Under the pieces are notes generated by a model. The model was given only the letters and a program-made list of their open reading frames with translations. It was not told the DNA's origin and did not search any database. Below, piece after piece: positions 29,355 to 41,019 of a stretch of DNA of 64,000 nt. A program made the translations under genes and the position numbers. This DNA is from Bathynomus jamesi (lineage: Eukaryota > Arthropoda > Malacostraca > Isopoda > Cirolanidae): NCBI GenBank assembly GCA_023014485.1, contig JAJOZX010012024.1, positions 1 through 64,000 of the forward strand, given 5' to 3'. How positions within the stretch are numbered: the stretch's first letter is position 1; each line of letters opens with the position of its first letter.

Positions 29355-30362
29355 CAATCTAGGTATTTTGCCGCAGGACTTTTGGCTGCAGGACATTTTG
29401 CCGTAGGAATTTTTGCCGCAAAATATATAATTTGTATAGATATATAAATATAAGCCTACCAAATTTTCTGAACTCTCTAATATGTCGGGTTTGGATGACT
29501 TGGAAATTTTCATTTATTCATTCTCTTAAATAAGTGATTTCATGTACTTCAAAGGTTTTGAACCCTTAGGTTTTTAAAAACCATTTTTGATTGTTTAAAG
29601 TGATACTGCACATGCAATAACAGATACTCTCAAAGTTTTATAAAATTATATGCCCTTGTCTTTGAGCTAACTGGTCTACCCCTAAGCTCCGCCCACAATA
29701 GTTTATTTCGGTGCAGTGCTTACATTTATATTCCATTACTTAAGCCCTCTAGGATGCCATATACAGTTAAAAGCAGCCGAGGAGGAGAAAAATTAGTTGA
29801 TGATGTTAATTATGTGTACCGAATTAACAGAAAATGTGAAATGTGAAAGTGTGAAATAAAAATCTGCAAGGCAAGAGTGCATACAATTTTAGAAAGTGAT
29901 GCTAAAATAGTAATTTGCAAAACATTTGGTGAGCATAGTCATTCTGCAAACCCATCAAAGCCTAAAGTGTATGCCACAATAGCAAGTATGAAAATGACTG
30001 CTACTAACTCCCAATTATCTGCAAGATCACTAATTGCCGATGCTTCTGCAAGCCTAGATGATGCAGGTTGTTATCTAATGCCATCATTTGCAACTTCATC
30101 AAGAAATATTAGAAAATAGAGGCAAAAGAATATGGATATGTTGCAAAAGTACATAATAGAACGTAAACTATGCTAGGATCTTTAGGAGACATTTTTTAAA
30201 TGAATCCATCAAATAAAACGTTAAAACTAATGAAAATATTATGACAACCTAACCAATCATCAACTTATTTTTTATTTTTTAAAAATTCTTTTGCAGTGGC
30301 GAAAATTTCTTGCAGAAAAAATTCCTTGCGGCAAAAGTTCCGAACGCGGCATTTTACAGACC
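29355..30362. mobile_element. MULE-like element with TTTGCCGCA ends
   Basis: The left end carries repeated TTTTGCCGCAGGACTTTTGG and ATTTTTGCCGCAAAA units (29367-29430). The right end has the inverse (TTGCGGCAAAAGTTCCGAAC at 30328). Between them is a FLYWCH-type zinc finger frame typical of Mutator-like elements. Exact ends and the expected 9-bp duplication could not be fixed. Confidence 0.55.
29764..30119 (+). pseudogene. FLYWCH zinc-finger start of a MULE transposase
   Basis: In successive frames: GGEKLVDDVNYVYRINRK, then CEIKICKARVHTI, DAKIVICKTFGEHSHSANP and NSQLSARSLIADASASLDD. G.KLV.D...Y......W.C....CKAR..T........HSH is the FLYWCH finger pattern (Cys, Cys, His, His). FLYWCH fingers head MULE transposases and some host proteins. 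The catalytic domain is absent, and sequence after 30119 is not recognisable. Confidence 0.65.
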
Positions 30363-30620
30363 TTGAAATGAAAAACACAGAGTTGATGATAGTACCTATG
30401 GTTCAGGAAATAAATAAAGATTGTACCGATAAAACATTAATTATAGGAGATTTCAACCTGCTTCATATAGACTGGGACTTTTTAAAAGGAATTAATAGGG
30501 AAGGTATCTTCTTCATTGAATGCTGTAATCATAGCTTTCTAATGCAATTTGTAGGGATCAAGCAATCTTGGATTTGGTTCTATCCAATATTATGAGGTTA
30601 CAGGCAACTCCTAAGATTTG
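30363..30620 (+). pseudogene. CR1-like endonuclease fragment
   Basis: TLIIGDFNLLHIDWDFLKGI followed by CCNHSFLMQFV and, after a frameshift, DQAILDLVLSNIM. GDFN...IDW and LDLVLSN are the metal-binding and Asp motifs of CR1-type APE endonucleases. The rest of the domain is missing. Confidence 0.7.
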
Positions 30621-31208
30621 ACTGGGATGCATTCCTGAAAATGCAGTGGAATCTCAGTCAAATGTTGAGAGCCATTTTTCCATAGACTTGCATGTTATAA
30701 TTGGGGGATATATTCCAGCATATTGGGAGAAAAAATTGTCTCCTCTTGTGTTATATAAAGATAAAATAACATTACTAAAGTTTTAAGAAAGCAATTTTAA
30801 ATCATTAAATAAAAAGTATAAAACAACTTAAGACTAAAGAAAATGCAATTAAAAATATTTTCTTACCTTAAATTTTTGAACTGGGCTCATTGGACTTGGT
30901 TTATTATGAGAAGTTGGAAAATTTTAGTTGGAAGAAGAGGGGCTATTGGCTGGGGATTTTGAAGAAGTCTTTGCAGCAGATGTTAAAGCACTTCTGCTGG
31001 CTGTGGTCTGTCAAGCTTCTTAAAGAATTTATCCAGCTTCAGTTGAACTGCGTCCTCCTCCTTTTGTTCATAAAAGACCCTGTAACAGGCTATGTCCGTA
31101 TGAAAAGCTCTTCACACCAATGAATTCCTCTCAGCATTAGGGTCCTTTTCTTCAATTAAGTTCATGAGGTTATCCAGACTCTTGAAGATCTCACTAAGGT
31201 TTAGTTTG
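30621..31208. other. No recognisable feature
   Basis: A 77-codon frame at 30890-31123 is Leu/Trp-rich without motifs I recognise. No repeats or RNA signatures seen. Confidence 0.4.
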
Positions 31209-32571
31209 GATTTCACTATGATTTATTAAACTTCCATTAATTGTTAAAAGATACAAACAATAAAAAAAGTGGGTATCAAGTTGCAAGATATTTTAAGAAT
31301 TATTGAAAAAATATGTACATTGACATTTGTATATTGAAATTTTGACATTTTTATGCAGACTAAAATAGAGAACTACAAATGATATATTTACATCCTATGT
31401 ATAACTCATATTCACGCAGTCTCTCTCTCTCTCAAATGTTTGTTAATTATGCTTATTTTTATTACAGATGTGCTTATTTTGAGTCAAATCATATCTTATT
31501 TTTGAGATTTACAATTGTGTATTTTTAGTAATGAAAAATGGTTAGATACTGTGATGATCCTTTACAAAAACACAAGAAAAAGATACATAAGGATATAAGA
31601 ACCATCACCCAATCACTTTATGATCGATGTAAATGGAAACTACAAAGGAATATATACTGTATTATGTAGCAACTGTAGAAAATTATTGACCCAGAGACCA
31701 GAGTTGCTATCAACATCACAAAGTGAAGAGTCTGATCACAATCAGTCTTCTGAGAATGTTATTTCAGAAAGCGATGAATATGATCCAAGTATATCAAGTA
31801 ATGCCAAGAAGAGGTTTCTCAAGTTCTAGAAAGTCTTGCTGTGACTCCAGTGAAGAAGCGTAAGTATTTAATGATAGGTACTTTTTATATTTATAATTTT
31901 TTTATTTATATTATTTATTTATAAAACATTTACTTTCAAGACATTTTTTCAGCAGTTGCTGAAAAACTTATGAAATTAATATGTTGACATACTAATTATT
32001 ATTGTCCATATATATCAAATGGAGTCGAATATATATTAATTCAAAAATTTCAGATGGTTTGGGTTCCTCAAGAAAAGAAGCAAAAGCTCTTCAAACAATA
32101 GAAAAAGCATGTTGTTCTTTAAAACAAAAGCTAGAAACACATTTAGAAATTGAGATCCCAAGTCCATCAAAAGCTACAAAGTTGGATCATGAAACTCAAA
32201 GGTATGAATTTTAAAATGATACGCTATTATTAAGTAGGAATATACCTAAACTAAAACTGAAGCATAAAAATAAAATGTAGGTATTCACCTTTGATAGTAG
32301 AAACTAGAAGGACAACTCCCTAAAGATTGGAGATCAATGGGCCCATTAAATCATTTGGAATTCATTTGGTCACAAAATAATTTTTGGTTTAATTTGACTC
32401 TATCTCAAAGAATGCTCATTTTGTTACACTTGAAATCAATATTATAATCCCAAAAATTTAATATGCACATGTAATGTTTTGTTTATAGCCAGGGGTGCAG
32501 TGCCAATTTTATAGGTGCCGGAGCTCTGATGGGCCTGACAAAAGCCTGCCATTTCCTATCCTGTTTCTATA

Positions 32572-33959
32572 CAGTGCCCGCGAAAAGTATCCGATCACTC
32601 AAGAAAATACAATATTTCCCTTGATATTCAGAGACATGTAATTCACTTTCTATTTGTTCTAGCGACATCTGGTAACTTTGAGGTTGCTCGCTGATATGAG
32701 AGCTATCCAACGCATTCTCAAATTAGTGTTCTGGTAGCCTTCGTTGCGGGTGGCTGTGTCTCAAATTTGTCAGATTTCACTGTTTGTGTAAATTTCTTGA
32801 TTTTTTTTTTTTTTACAGAAAGTGGTGTAAATAAAATTTATATATAATGTGTGCTAAAAAACAACTTAAGAGTGATTGTCGAGGTGCTATTGTTGCTTTG
32901 CATGCATGTGGGAAATCACAGAGAAGATAGCTAAGGAATTAAACATATCCCAAAGTACCGTTAATTTATGGGTTTCACGGGCTAAGAACAATGGTGGCCT
33001 AACCACGCCAGTCCCTAAAAAACGATCTGGCAGACCGAGAAAAACAAATTCGCGAACAGACAAACTTATGAAACGTTTAGTATTGAAAAACCCAACAATA
33101 ACTGCGAAAGAAATAAAATTTAATATGAATAATTTGTTATCTGGTGTTTCTGAACGAACTATCCAGGAGCGGCTCCAAAAAGAACTCGGATTACCATCTC
33201 GCCATGCTGCTAAGAAACCGTTCATTAATGAAAAAATGCGTAAAAAACGTGTCGCATTTTGTAAAAAATACATTCATTGGACTGTTGATGACTGGAAGGT
33301 TTTATTTAGCGATGAGTCGACATTTTTGACATTCAGAAGTTGTCCAAAAAAGGTTCGCCGGCCTATTGGCTCAAATAGGATGGACCCTAAATACACCCTA
33401 AAGACAATGAAACACCCTCCAAGTGTGATGGTTTGGGGTTGTTTCGGTTACTATGGGCGTGGAAACTTATATTTTCTCCCGAAGAACACAACTATGAATG
33501 GTGCACGGTATTTAGCAATGCTACAGGATAAACTTCCAATGGCAATGGCAATCCAAAGGACAAAAACATACATGCATGATGGTGCACCATGTCACAGGGC
33601 CAAAATAGTGACAAAATGGATTACTGACAATAAATTTGATATTTTGGATTGGCCTGGTAATAGTCCAGATCTCAATCCGATAGAAAATCTGTGGCTAATA
33701 ATAAAAAATAAGGTTGAATGCCACGACACTGGCTCAGTCGAAAAATTACAAGAGGCCATCAAAAAGGTATGGTGCAAGGAAATATCAGTGGAAGTTTGTC
33801 AAAACTTGATTAAATCCATGCCAAAACGTCTAGAACAAGTCATCCAAACCAAAGGACAGATGACAAAATACTAATATAAGGTTAGTATACATTTAAACAT
33901 TGTTTTTTATGTAAAAAATACAAATTTCAAGGGTGATCGGATACTTTTCGCGGGCACTG
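32572..33959 (+). mobile_element. Tc1-like transposon, youngest-looking in window
   Basis: CAGTGCCCGCGAAAAGTATC at the left and its exact inverse at the right (28-bp inverted repeats by eye), with TA duplicated at 32570-32571 and 33960-33961. Length is 1388 bp. Transposase is complete apart from one frameshift. Perfect ends and an almost open gene suggest recent insertion. Confidence 0.95.
32847..33874 (+). CDS. Tc1-like DD34E transposase, nearly intact
   Basis: ATG at 32847 gives MCAKKQLKSDCRGAIVALHA. A one-base shift near 32925 moves into the long frame KIAKELNISQSTVNLWVSRA (first HTH). It continues open for over 310 codons: GRPRKTNSRTD hinge, ERTIQERLQKELGL (second HTH), VLFSDESTF (first Asp), GSNRMDPKYTLKTMKHPPSV, MVWGCFGYYGRG, TYMHDGAPCH (second Asp), WPGNSPDLNPIENLW (Glu at spacing 34) and a C-terminal helix, ending TAA at about 33874. 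All catalytic residues are present; the single frameshift is the only defect I see. It cuts and pastes the element at TA. Confidence 0.93.
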
Positions 33960-36639
33960 TATATGCCACACGATGACTAAGTATTTCGTGTTTGCACTCA
34001 CTCACTAAACTGTTGATAATTAATGGAGACAATTTTTTTGCTGCTTGTTATGGTAATTCCTCCAAACTTCCTCTTGCAGAGATGCCGGAGCGGTGCTCCG
34101 GTGAGCTCCGGCAGCACTGCACCCCTGTTTATAGCTATTATACATTCATGAATTTGTTTCAGGTCAATGATTCATCTCGTGAATGAATTGGTTGAAGCTT
34201 TCCATTCTACTAACAGTTATGAGAGGAAACTCAAAATATTGACATTATCTCCATTTACCATATCCAAAACTATAAATCTATTTCAGACAACTTGAGTATT
34301 TAGTTAAGAAAAGCAGAAATATAAAACAAAGACTTGGAATTATTCCTGAAATTGAACCCATGTCAAAAGGAAAAGTAATAACTAAAGGTACTAAAGATTC
34401 TGTTCAGAAATTTTTTGAATCAGATTAAATTAAGTCATTTGTGCCCAGGTACAAAAGACTGCCTGAGTATCAGAAATGAAAGTGGTATAAAGAATCTGTG
34501 CAGAAAAGACTGGTGTTAATGGATCTGAAGAAGCTTTTAGTCTCTATAAAAATAATCCAGATAGTCCCCAAATTGGCTTCTCTAGTTTTGCCAGCTTCAC
34601 CCCCAGACATTGTGTTTTAGCTGGAGCTGCTGGTACCCATTCTGTGTATATGTACATAACACCAGAATGCCAAAATACAATTCTCAGCTTTGGGTGTCAC
34701 AGGGTTGGAATACACAACTCTTATGGAGAAAGCAGTGTGTGATGTCAACAACAGGAATTGCATGATGCAAATATGTAATCTCTGTCCAAAAGAACAAGGT
34801 ATTAAGAATTTTTTGCTCACTTTTCAAAGTGTTAACGATCCTGAATGTGAGGAAATAAAATATAAACAATGGGTTACTACAGATCAATGCAATATGGTTG
34901 AAAAAACAGAATCTCCAGATGATTTTATAAATTCATTAAGCACAAAAATTGTCAAATTGACACGTCATCACTTTATAGCAAAGAATCAGAGTGCATTTCT
35001 AAAAAACTTGAAGAATAATTTAAATAGCCATACAGCTGTAGTTCTTGGTGACTTTTCAGAAAACTACTCATTTGTTGTCCAGGATGCAGCCCAAGGTTTT
35101 CATTGGAAAAATGCCCAATGCACAGTGCATCCATTTGTGTTATATTATAAAGAACCAGAAAGTAATGAAGCAAAACATTCAAGTTATTGTTTTTTATCTC
35201 CAAATACAAAACATAACACTACAATGGTTTACACTTTTTTAAATACACTCATACCTATTATTAGAAAATCCCATCTTCATATCAAAAAATTACATTATTT
35301 TACTGATGGATGTGCAGGGCAATATAAAAATCGTTTCAACTTTATTAACATTTGTAAACATGAAGATTTTGGGCTGGAATGTGAGTGGCATTTCTTTGCC
35401 ACAAGCCATGGTAAGAGTGCTTGTGATGGGATTGGGGGTACAGTGAAAAGATCTGTAGCCAGAGCAAGTATGCAGAGGACATTCGCAAATCAAATATTAA
35501 CACCAGAAGACATGTTTGAATTTTGTTCAAACAATATAAGTGACAACATAAATTAATTTTTAATAAAGTCTGAAGAAATTGAAGCTATGGAAAAATTTTT
35601 AAGTGATGGATATGAAAAAAGTATGTGGCTAACAGGAACACAAAAATTCCACAGATTTGTACCTATTAATGCAAATAACATAAAAAAAAACATTTGAATT
35701 ATCTTCTGATGAAGTTGGTGAGGTGAGGATTATAAGCAAAGCTTTTCTGGGTGAAGATAATGTTGAAGTTAATCCTAAAATAGGAGAGTACATACTGTAG
35801 TTTGTACTTAAAATTATCAGAAATGGTTGGGATTTGTACATTCCTATAATGAGGAATTTGATGACTTTGAGGTTAGCTTTTTGCACCCATCAGGATATAG
35901 TGTTTACTCTTACTTTCCACAAATTAGAGATACATGCCACATATCAAGAGATAAAATTTTAGGTTTATTAAGCACACCAACTTTAAAGCCAGGAACAATG
36001 TGTATTCAGTATGTTTTCCCAGAAAATGAGTTGAAAAAACTCATGTAATTATGAATCAACTTGATGTAATATGTGTGTTCAATTTGTATTTTTGCTGTTT
36101 ATTTTCATCCATGTGAATATATCATTTGTAGTTCTCTATTTTAGTCTGCAGGTGTAAAAATGTCAAAATTTCACAATGTACATATTTTTTCAATAATTTT
36201 TAAAATATTTTGCAACTTGATACCCACATTTTTTATTGTTTGTATCTTTTAACAATTAATGGAAGTTTAATAAATGAAATTTTTTTTTTTAGATTTCACT
36301 GCCTAGGGGGGATAGGGGTCAAAAATAAAAAGGGGGGGGAAATTTTCATTATTGTTCTATACATTTGAATGTGGTGTCTTTAATAGATCTCTTCATGCTG
36401 ATTCTAAAAATGTATAGTTTTATAGGTCTACGGTAAGATGTTTGGGAGTTATTGCTCATTAAAGTTAGGTGGTAAAGTGGGGCCCCCAAGATTTTGGGTG
36501 GCCCATATCTCAAAAACTATGGGTCATAGAACTTTTTTATTTTGACTAGTGAAATCAGCACCTGGAAGAACCCCATATATCAATTTTCATCAAAATCTGA
36601 GTGGGAGTGGTGACATGCATTGGTGATCTCTCCTGGAAT

Positions 36640-38577
36640 GCCCCATCACTGCAAAGTGTAATATTTGCCAAAAGATTATCAAATGTGGGACAGAGAAAGG
36701 TGGCCAAAAGTGTTTTAGCACAACTCTTCATAATCATTTGAAGATTAATCACCTAAAAGAGTATGCTGAAGCCAAAAACGAAAATGACAAAAAAAGAATA
36801 GCTGCGACTGAATCAAAGGAAATAGGCATAGATAGAATACAGGCTAGACCATCAACTTCTACTGGTAGTACTCTGAAAGAAAAGAAATGGACCAAATGAG
36901 TGAGCAGATCTCAATAGAGGAAAGCTTTTCATCTAAAAAATATGGGACATCAATGACTCCAGGTCTGCGATGATTCACCATAAAATTGGCATGATGATGG
37001 CTTTGGACAACCAGTCATTTTCTTTAGTTGAAGATGGTTTTATTGATCTAATGGCCTACCTTCAACACAGATATCTCTTACCGAGCAGAAGGTACTTCTC
37101 TGATACTATAATTCCTCGTCTTTATAATGAGTTCAAGTCTAAAATTGCTCAGAAGCTGGAAGAAGTAAAGCATGTCAGCTTTTCTTCAGATATATGGACA
37201 TGCACAACCTCTCAAGAAAGTTTTATATCATTATTGGGTCACTGGATAGGTAAAGATTTTGAAAGATACAATGCTGTGCTACATGCCTCGCATTTCTCAG
37301 GGTCACATACTGGCCAGAATATATCTGAAAAGTTTCGCTCTATGTGGGATAGTTGGGATCTTGATGCAAATAAGAGGAATTTATTGGTGAGGGATGGAGC
37401 TAGTAATATGGCTCTTGGTAGTGACCTGGCTGAAATACCTTCAATACACTGCGGCATTCATTTACTCCAACTGGTTATTAGTGACTCAATTATGGTTCAG
37501 AGGAGTGTAATTGATATCCTTGCAAAAGGTTTTTGCCTTGCAACTCACTTTAATCATTCTCCTTTGGCCTCTAACAATTTCAAACACATTCAAGTGCAGC
37601 AAAATCTTGAGCCTCTCCTATTGGTTCAAGATGTCCCAACACGTTGGAACAGTGCATATTTGATGCTAGAAAGATTATATAAATTAAAAATTCCAGTGCA
37701 ACTGTATTTGGCTGATCATAATGAATTACCTACCATCACATCCTTCGAGTGGACACTGATATGAAATCTCCTTAAAATATTAAAACCAGTCTTCCAACTA
37801 ACTCAGGAAATGAGTTTGGAAAAATCAACTTTGTCTTCTGTAATCCCAAGCATTTGTATTTTACAAAGATTTCTTTCAAAGATTGGCCATGATGACCAAG
37901 GTGTTCAAACGACAAAGAGAGAACTCCTGACTTTTCTTTGAGCGCATTTCTTGTCAGAGAGTAATGATGGGAAGTCTTTGAACATAATGTAAAACAGGGC
38001 TTATGTGACTGCGACTGCAATAGATCTGCGGTATAAGTTATCTTTCTTTCAACAAGATCAAAAAGAGCAGGCAAAATCCTGGCTGATTGAAGAAGTTATA
38101 GGTATTGAAAATGACGAAGGTGTTAATGATTCTAATGAAAGTGGAAGCGAAAGAAGCTCAAATTCCAGTTCTCCTATGCGAAAGAGGAAAGACGAAGAGG
38201 ACATTCTTGAAGTGTGTTTTATGGAGATCACAAAAGGAGAGCAATCTGTGGAAGTAAGTTACAAGAGAAGACAGGTTGAAAAAAAGACTGCTCCTGTTCT
38301 ACTGATTGCAGGGGAGTTAGACCATATGCATCTGAACCTCTTGTTGATAGGAAACGCTGTCCAGTTCAAATTTGGAAGTAGATGGACTGATTTCCTCTCC
38401 TTAAAACTATTGTTTCAAAGCTTCTCTGCACACCCGCATCCTCTGTATTTTCAGAGTGTGTGTTTTCTGAATATGGAAACATCTCTGAAGCAAGGCGATC
38501 CCGAATGTTGCCTAAAAGAGAGAAATGCTCTTGTTTCTGCACCACAAAGGAAAAATGTTCTAAATCACTATTGTTGA
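36640..38577 (+). pseudogene. hAT (ZBED-type) transposase, frameshifted
   Basis: A BED finger lies at 36648-36757 (AKCNICQKIIKCG...TTLHNHLKINH). A stop at about 36898 precedes the core frame 36970-37764: SFSSDIWTCTTSQESF (first Asp), LLVRDGASNMALGS (second Asp), IHCGIHLLQLVI (CxxH) and DVPTRWNSAYLMLERLY. After a gap with stops, ATAIDLRYKLSFF (38005) and a shifted-frame C-terminus LLCTPASSVFSECVFSE, where the hAT SSA.ERVFS motif keeps its Glu. Every domain of a full hAT transposase is present but in four or more frames. Confidence 0.88.
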
Positions 38578-38599
38578 GTTTTTTTTTATTCTGAAGACC

Positions 38600-39030
38600 T
38601 CCAGGCTGAATGGTGGCATCTGACCTACACAATACTGCCCTCCATTCATTGATTTCATTCCAGGCATTTTATATTGTATTCAATGTATTGTTTTACATTT
38701 GTCAAGCTTGTAATGTTTTGTATTGTTTTGAAAATAAAGGAGAAAAAAGAATGGAAAGCAAGTGCAGGGGTCTAGCAATATTTTACTCTTTTTAAAAAAT
38801 TTAATGCCTAGTCTTTTTTATAAGAAGCTCTGATTATATTAACAGAACTGTAATTGTTAAGGATGGACAGATTTTATTTATTCTTGTCATCAGTATTGTG
38901 CTGATTTAATATAAAAAGTGTTGCTGGACTGGTTTAGGGGTGGGCCCTGGAGGGCTTTCCATTTTTTTTGTATATAAAATATTATTTGTAATGTGTTATC
39001 ATATTATGGCAGATTTTCATACAGGTGTTA
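38600..39030. other. 3' region after hAT transposase, no gene
   Basis: AT-rich with short chance frames only. Likely the hAT 3' UTR. Confidence 0.4.
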
Positions 39031-39130
39031 ATTTTCTAATGTCTTGGCCTATATCCGGCATATCCAGCCAGATACCGGATATTTTGCAATATCTGGCCCA
39101 ATATCCGGCTGGATATCATATCCAGTGCAC

Positions 39131-39335
39131 CCCTACATATTCTCATCCCTTTTCTGTCCAGCTGTCTAATGCAAGGGTTAATTGGTATTTTCAATCTTTC
39201 ATCCACTCATCTGGTGAACTTTGGAACAATCTTCCTCAATCCATCTTTCCTCCTGTCTATGACCTCCAATCTTTTAAATGCAGTGTCCAGGCATCTCCAA
39301 AACCCTGGGCCTTGATTTTGGCTCTTTTCATTTAG
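39131..39335 (+). pseudogene. Non-LTR retrotransposon ORF2 C-terminal scrap
   Basis: HPFSVQLSNARVNWYFQSF followed by GELWNNLPQSIFPPVYDLQS and FKCSVQASP. The LWN.LP......FK pattern closes ORF2 of several non-LTR clades. A G-run follows at 39336-39350. Confidence 0.6.
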
Positions 39336-39904
39336 GGGGGGGGGGGGGGGGTCCTTTTGCAGGCATTTTCCCTTGGCCCCTCCCTTCCTGCATAAGAAAA
39401 GAACATTATTTTTTTCCAAGTATAAGTATGTTTCAACAAAACTTCCAAAAAGACATCATTTAACATAAACATTTAGATGAACACTGACTTGACAGTGCTA
39501 TTTTGTATTTACAGACAGCTGTATCATATATTTATGCAATATATACAGAAATTGAGAAGTCCAGGCATTTTTGCAAGTTCATCTCAGGGCTTCACTAGTT
39601 TGATTTCCTTTGGATAGAAAGAGTAAACAATTTTAGTGCCAGGCTGGATATTTGGACTTGACATGTCATAAATTATATCCTTTCTTATCCAGCAAATCTC
39701 ATCATCATGTGAAAAATAACAATTATTTGGACTTTGTGAAGAGGTGAACAACAAAATAGAATGTTTTTCTCCTTCACACGAATTTATGTGATTCCATTGT
39801 ACATTTTTACACTAATTACAAATTTGAAACCAGAATTTTCGTATCACCAACCAATTTTGAAGGAAATGCAAAAGAAATTGACAGATTTTCTTATTTTTTT
39901 GGTA
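39336..39904. other. No recognisable feature
   Basis: A poly-G run (39336-39350), then AT-rich sequence without frames or repeats I recognise. Confidence 0.4.
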
Positions 39905-40931
39905 CAGCAATACCCCGATTACTGCGGGTTCGATTACTGCGCTTTTCGATTTAGTGCAGTTGGCAGTTTGACACCAAAAATTCGAATACTGCGTATAAGA
40001 ATTCGATTTAATGCTGTACCATTCGTTGTTTGTCATTTACTGCTCGTTATTCGTTCGTATGTATACAATATCAGCACACACACACACATACGATCAGCGC
40101 TTCAGTATCTCTGTCGCCTTCATATAGTGCACAGTGTTTCACTATTATTTCACATACGTTTATACATTGTTTTCAAAGCCTCAATTTATTATCATGAGTT
40201 CAAAGGCTGTCTCTCTGTTTGCAGCCGTCCAAAGAAAATGGAACTGAAGGGGAAACTAACAAAACATTTTCTGGAAGTTCTGGATGGTTTGACAGATTTA
40301 GAAAATGAACTGGAATCCATAATGTTAGGATTGTAGGGGAAAGTGCAAGTGTGGACGTTAGTGCAGCAGCCACATATCCTGCCAAATTGAAACAAATTAT
40401 TGAAGATGGAGGTTATGTTGATGAAACAGGCTTGTTTTGGAAATGAATGCCTACTAAAACTTACTTGGCGAAAGAATTCTCAATTAAAGAACTCGATGCT
40501 ATTTTTAGAACTTTTGAAGATGGAAAGCAGATGATAATGGATGCAGATCCGAATGTAGAAAGAGTGATGCAAGTCAGAAGACAAGTTGAAAATGCACTCA
40601 GTTGTTATAGGGTCATGTACAAAGAGAAGAAGAAAGCATCATCGAAACAAACATCCCTTTTACAATATTTTCGTAAACAATAAAACATTTAATTTTTTTG
40701 CATATGCTGATGCAAGTCAATAAACTAGTAAAACATAATACTGTGTCCAATTCATTTGTTTCCTTCTTTATTTATATCGATTTTCATACATTTTTTAAAA
40801 ATTTTCAAGTTTTTCAAAAGTCTAGACATCAATCGATGATTTTACATGTATTTATATCTTCGATTACTGCGGTTTCGCTTACTGCAGTGATTTTGCTGCA
40901 TGAATTAACCACAGTAACCAGGGTATTGCTG
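39905..40931 (+). mobile_element. Tigger/pogo-type deleted transposon
   Basis: CAGCAATACCCCGATTACTG at the left and, inverted, CAGCAATACCCTGGTTACTG at the right, with TA duplicated (39903-39904, 40932-40933). Length is 1027 bp. It encodes parts of a pogo-type transposase joined across a large deletion. Confidence 0.88.
40225..40683 (+). pseudogene. Tigger transposase, N- and C-terminal parts joined
   Basis: The shifted-frame reading GWFDRF, HNVRIVGESASVDVSAAA, YVDETGLFWK and MPTKTYLAKEF corresponds to the CENP-B-type HTH end and the NVDETG start of the DDE core. It then passes directly to SIKELDAIFRTFEDGKQMI and a basic C-terminal tail (KKKASSKQTSLLQYF). At least two of three catalytic acids are deleted. 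Tigger/pogo transposases bind the element ends through the CENP-B-like HTH. Confidence 0.8.
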
Positions 40932-41019
40932 TATATTTAATTGTACAAAAAAGAATAATACCTTGCCTAAAATGTTTTTGCAGCTGATTTTTGCTTACAA
41001 CTAGTACTAGGGGCTTCTC

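Larger units (their letters stand above)
32490..34127. mobile_element. hAT MITE (248 bp) split by a Tc1 element
   Basis: CAGGGGTGCAGTGC at the left and its inverse GCACTGCACCCCTG at the right, with an exact 8-bp duplication TTTATAGC (32482-32489 and 34128-34135). Without the Tc1 element at 32572-33959 it is about 248 bp, non-coding. It sits in a non-coding part of the larger transposon. Confidence 0.9.
31538..36048 (+). pseudogene. Transposase-like gene with DFSENYSF motif, interrupted
   Basis: N-terminal pieces: YCDDPLQKHKKKIHKDIR (31544), then GIYTVLCSNCRKLL (31640) and a coiled Lys-rich piece near 32060. After the nested insertion come PQIGFSSFASFTPRHCVLAG (about 34565), THSVYMYI and a 288-codon open frame at 34690-35556. 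That frame has VVLGDFSENYSFVVQDAAQG (Asp), KKLHYFTDGCAGQYKNRFNF (second Asp) and ECEWHFFATSHGKSACDG with GGTVKR. The C-terminal frame at 35827-36048 ends KPGTMCIQYVFPE. The two Asp plus a later acidic residue suggest an RNase H-fold DDE enzyme. I recall similar uncharacterised proteins in arthropods and cnidarians but cannot name the superfamily. Confidence 0.75.
31218..36291 (+). mobile_element. DNA transposon with about 190-bp inverted ends, unplaced family
   Basis: ATTTATTAAACTTCCATTAA and onward (31221-31400) is mirrored at 36110-36275 with few mismatches. GATTTCACT lies just outside both ends (31209-31217 and 36292-36300) and may be the target duplication, although an A/T-rich tract at the right blurs the border. 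It carries one conserved transposase-like gene and hosts a hAT MITE with a Tc1 element inside. Superfamily not assigned. Confidence 0.75.
36310..39127 (+). mobile_element. BED-finger hAT transposon, boundaries uncertain
   Basis: The transposase at 36640-38577 defines the element. Near the right limit, 39048-39120 repeats ATATCCGG/ATATCTGG-type units in both orientations, typical of hAT subterminal repeats, and ends CCAGTGCACCCCTA. A matching left end was not found, so it may be truncated on that side. Confidence 0.5.
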
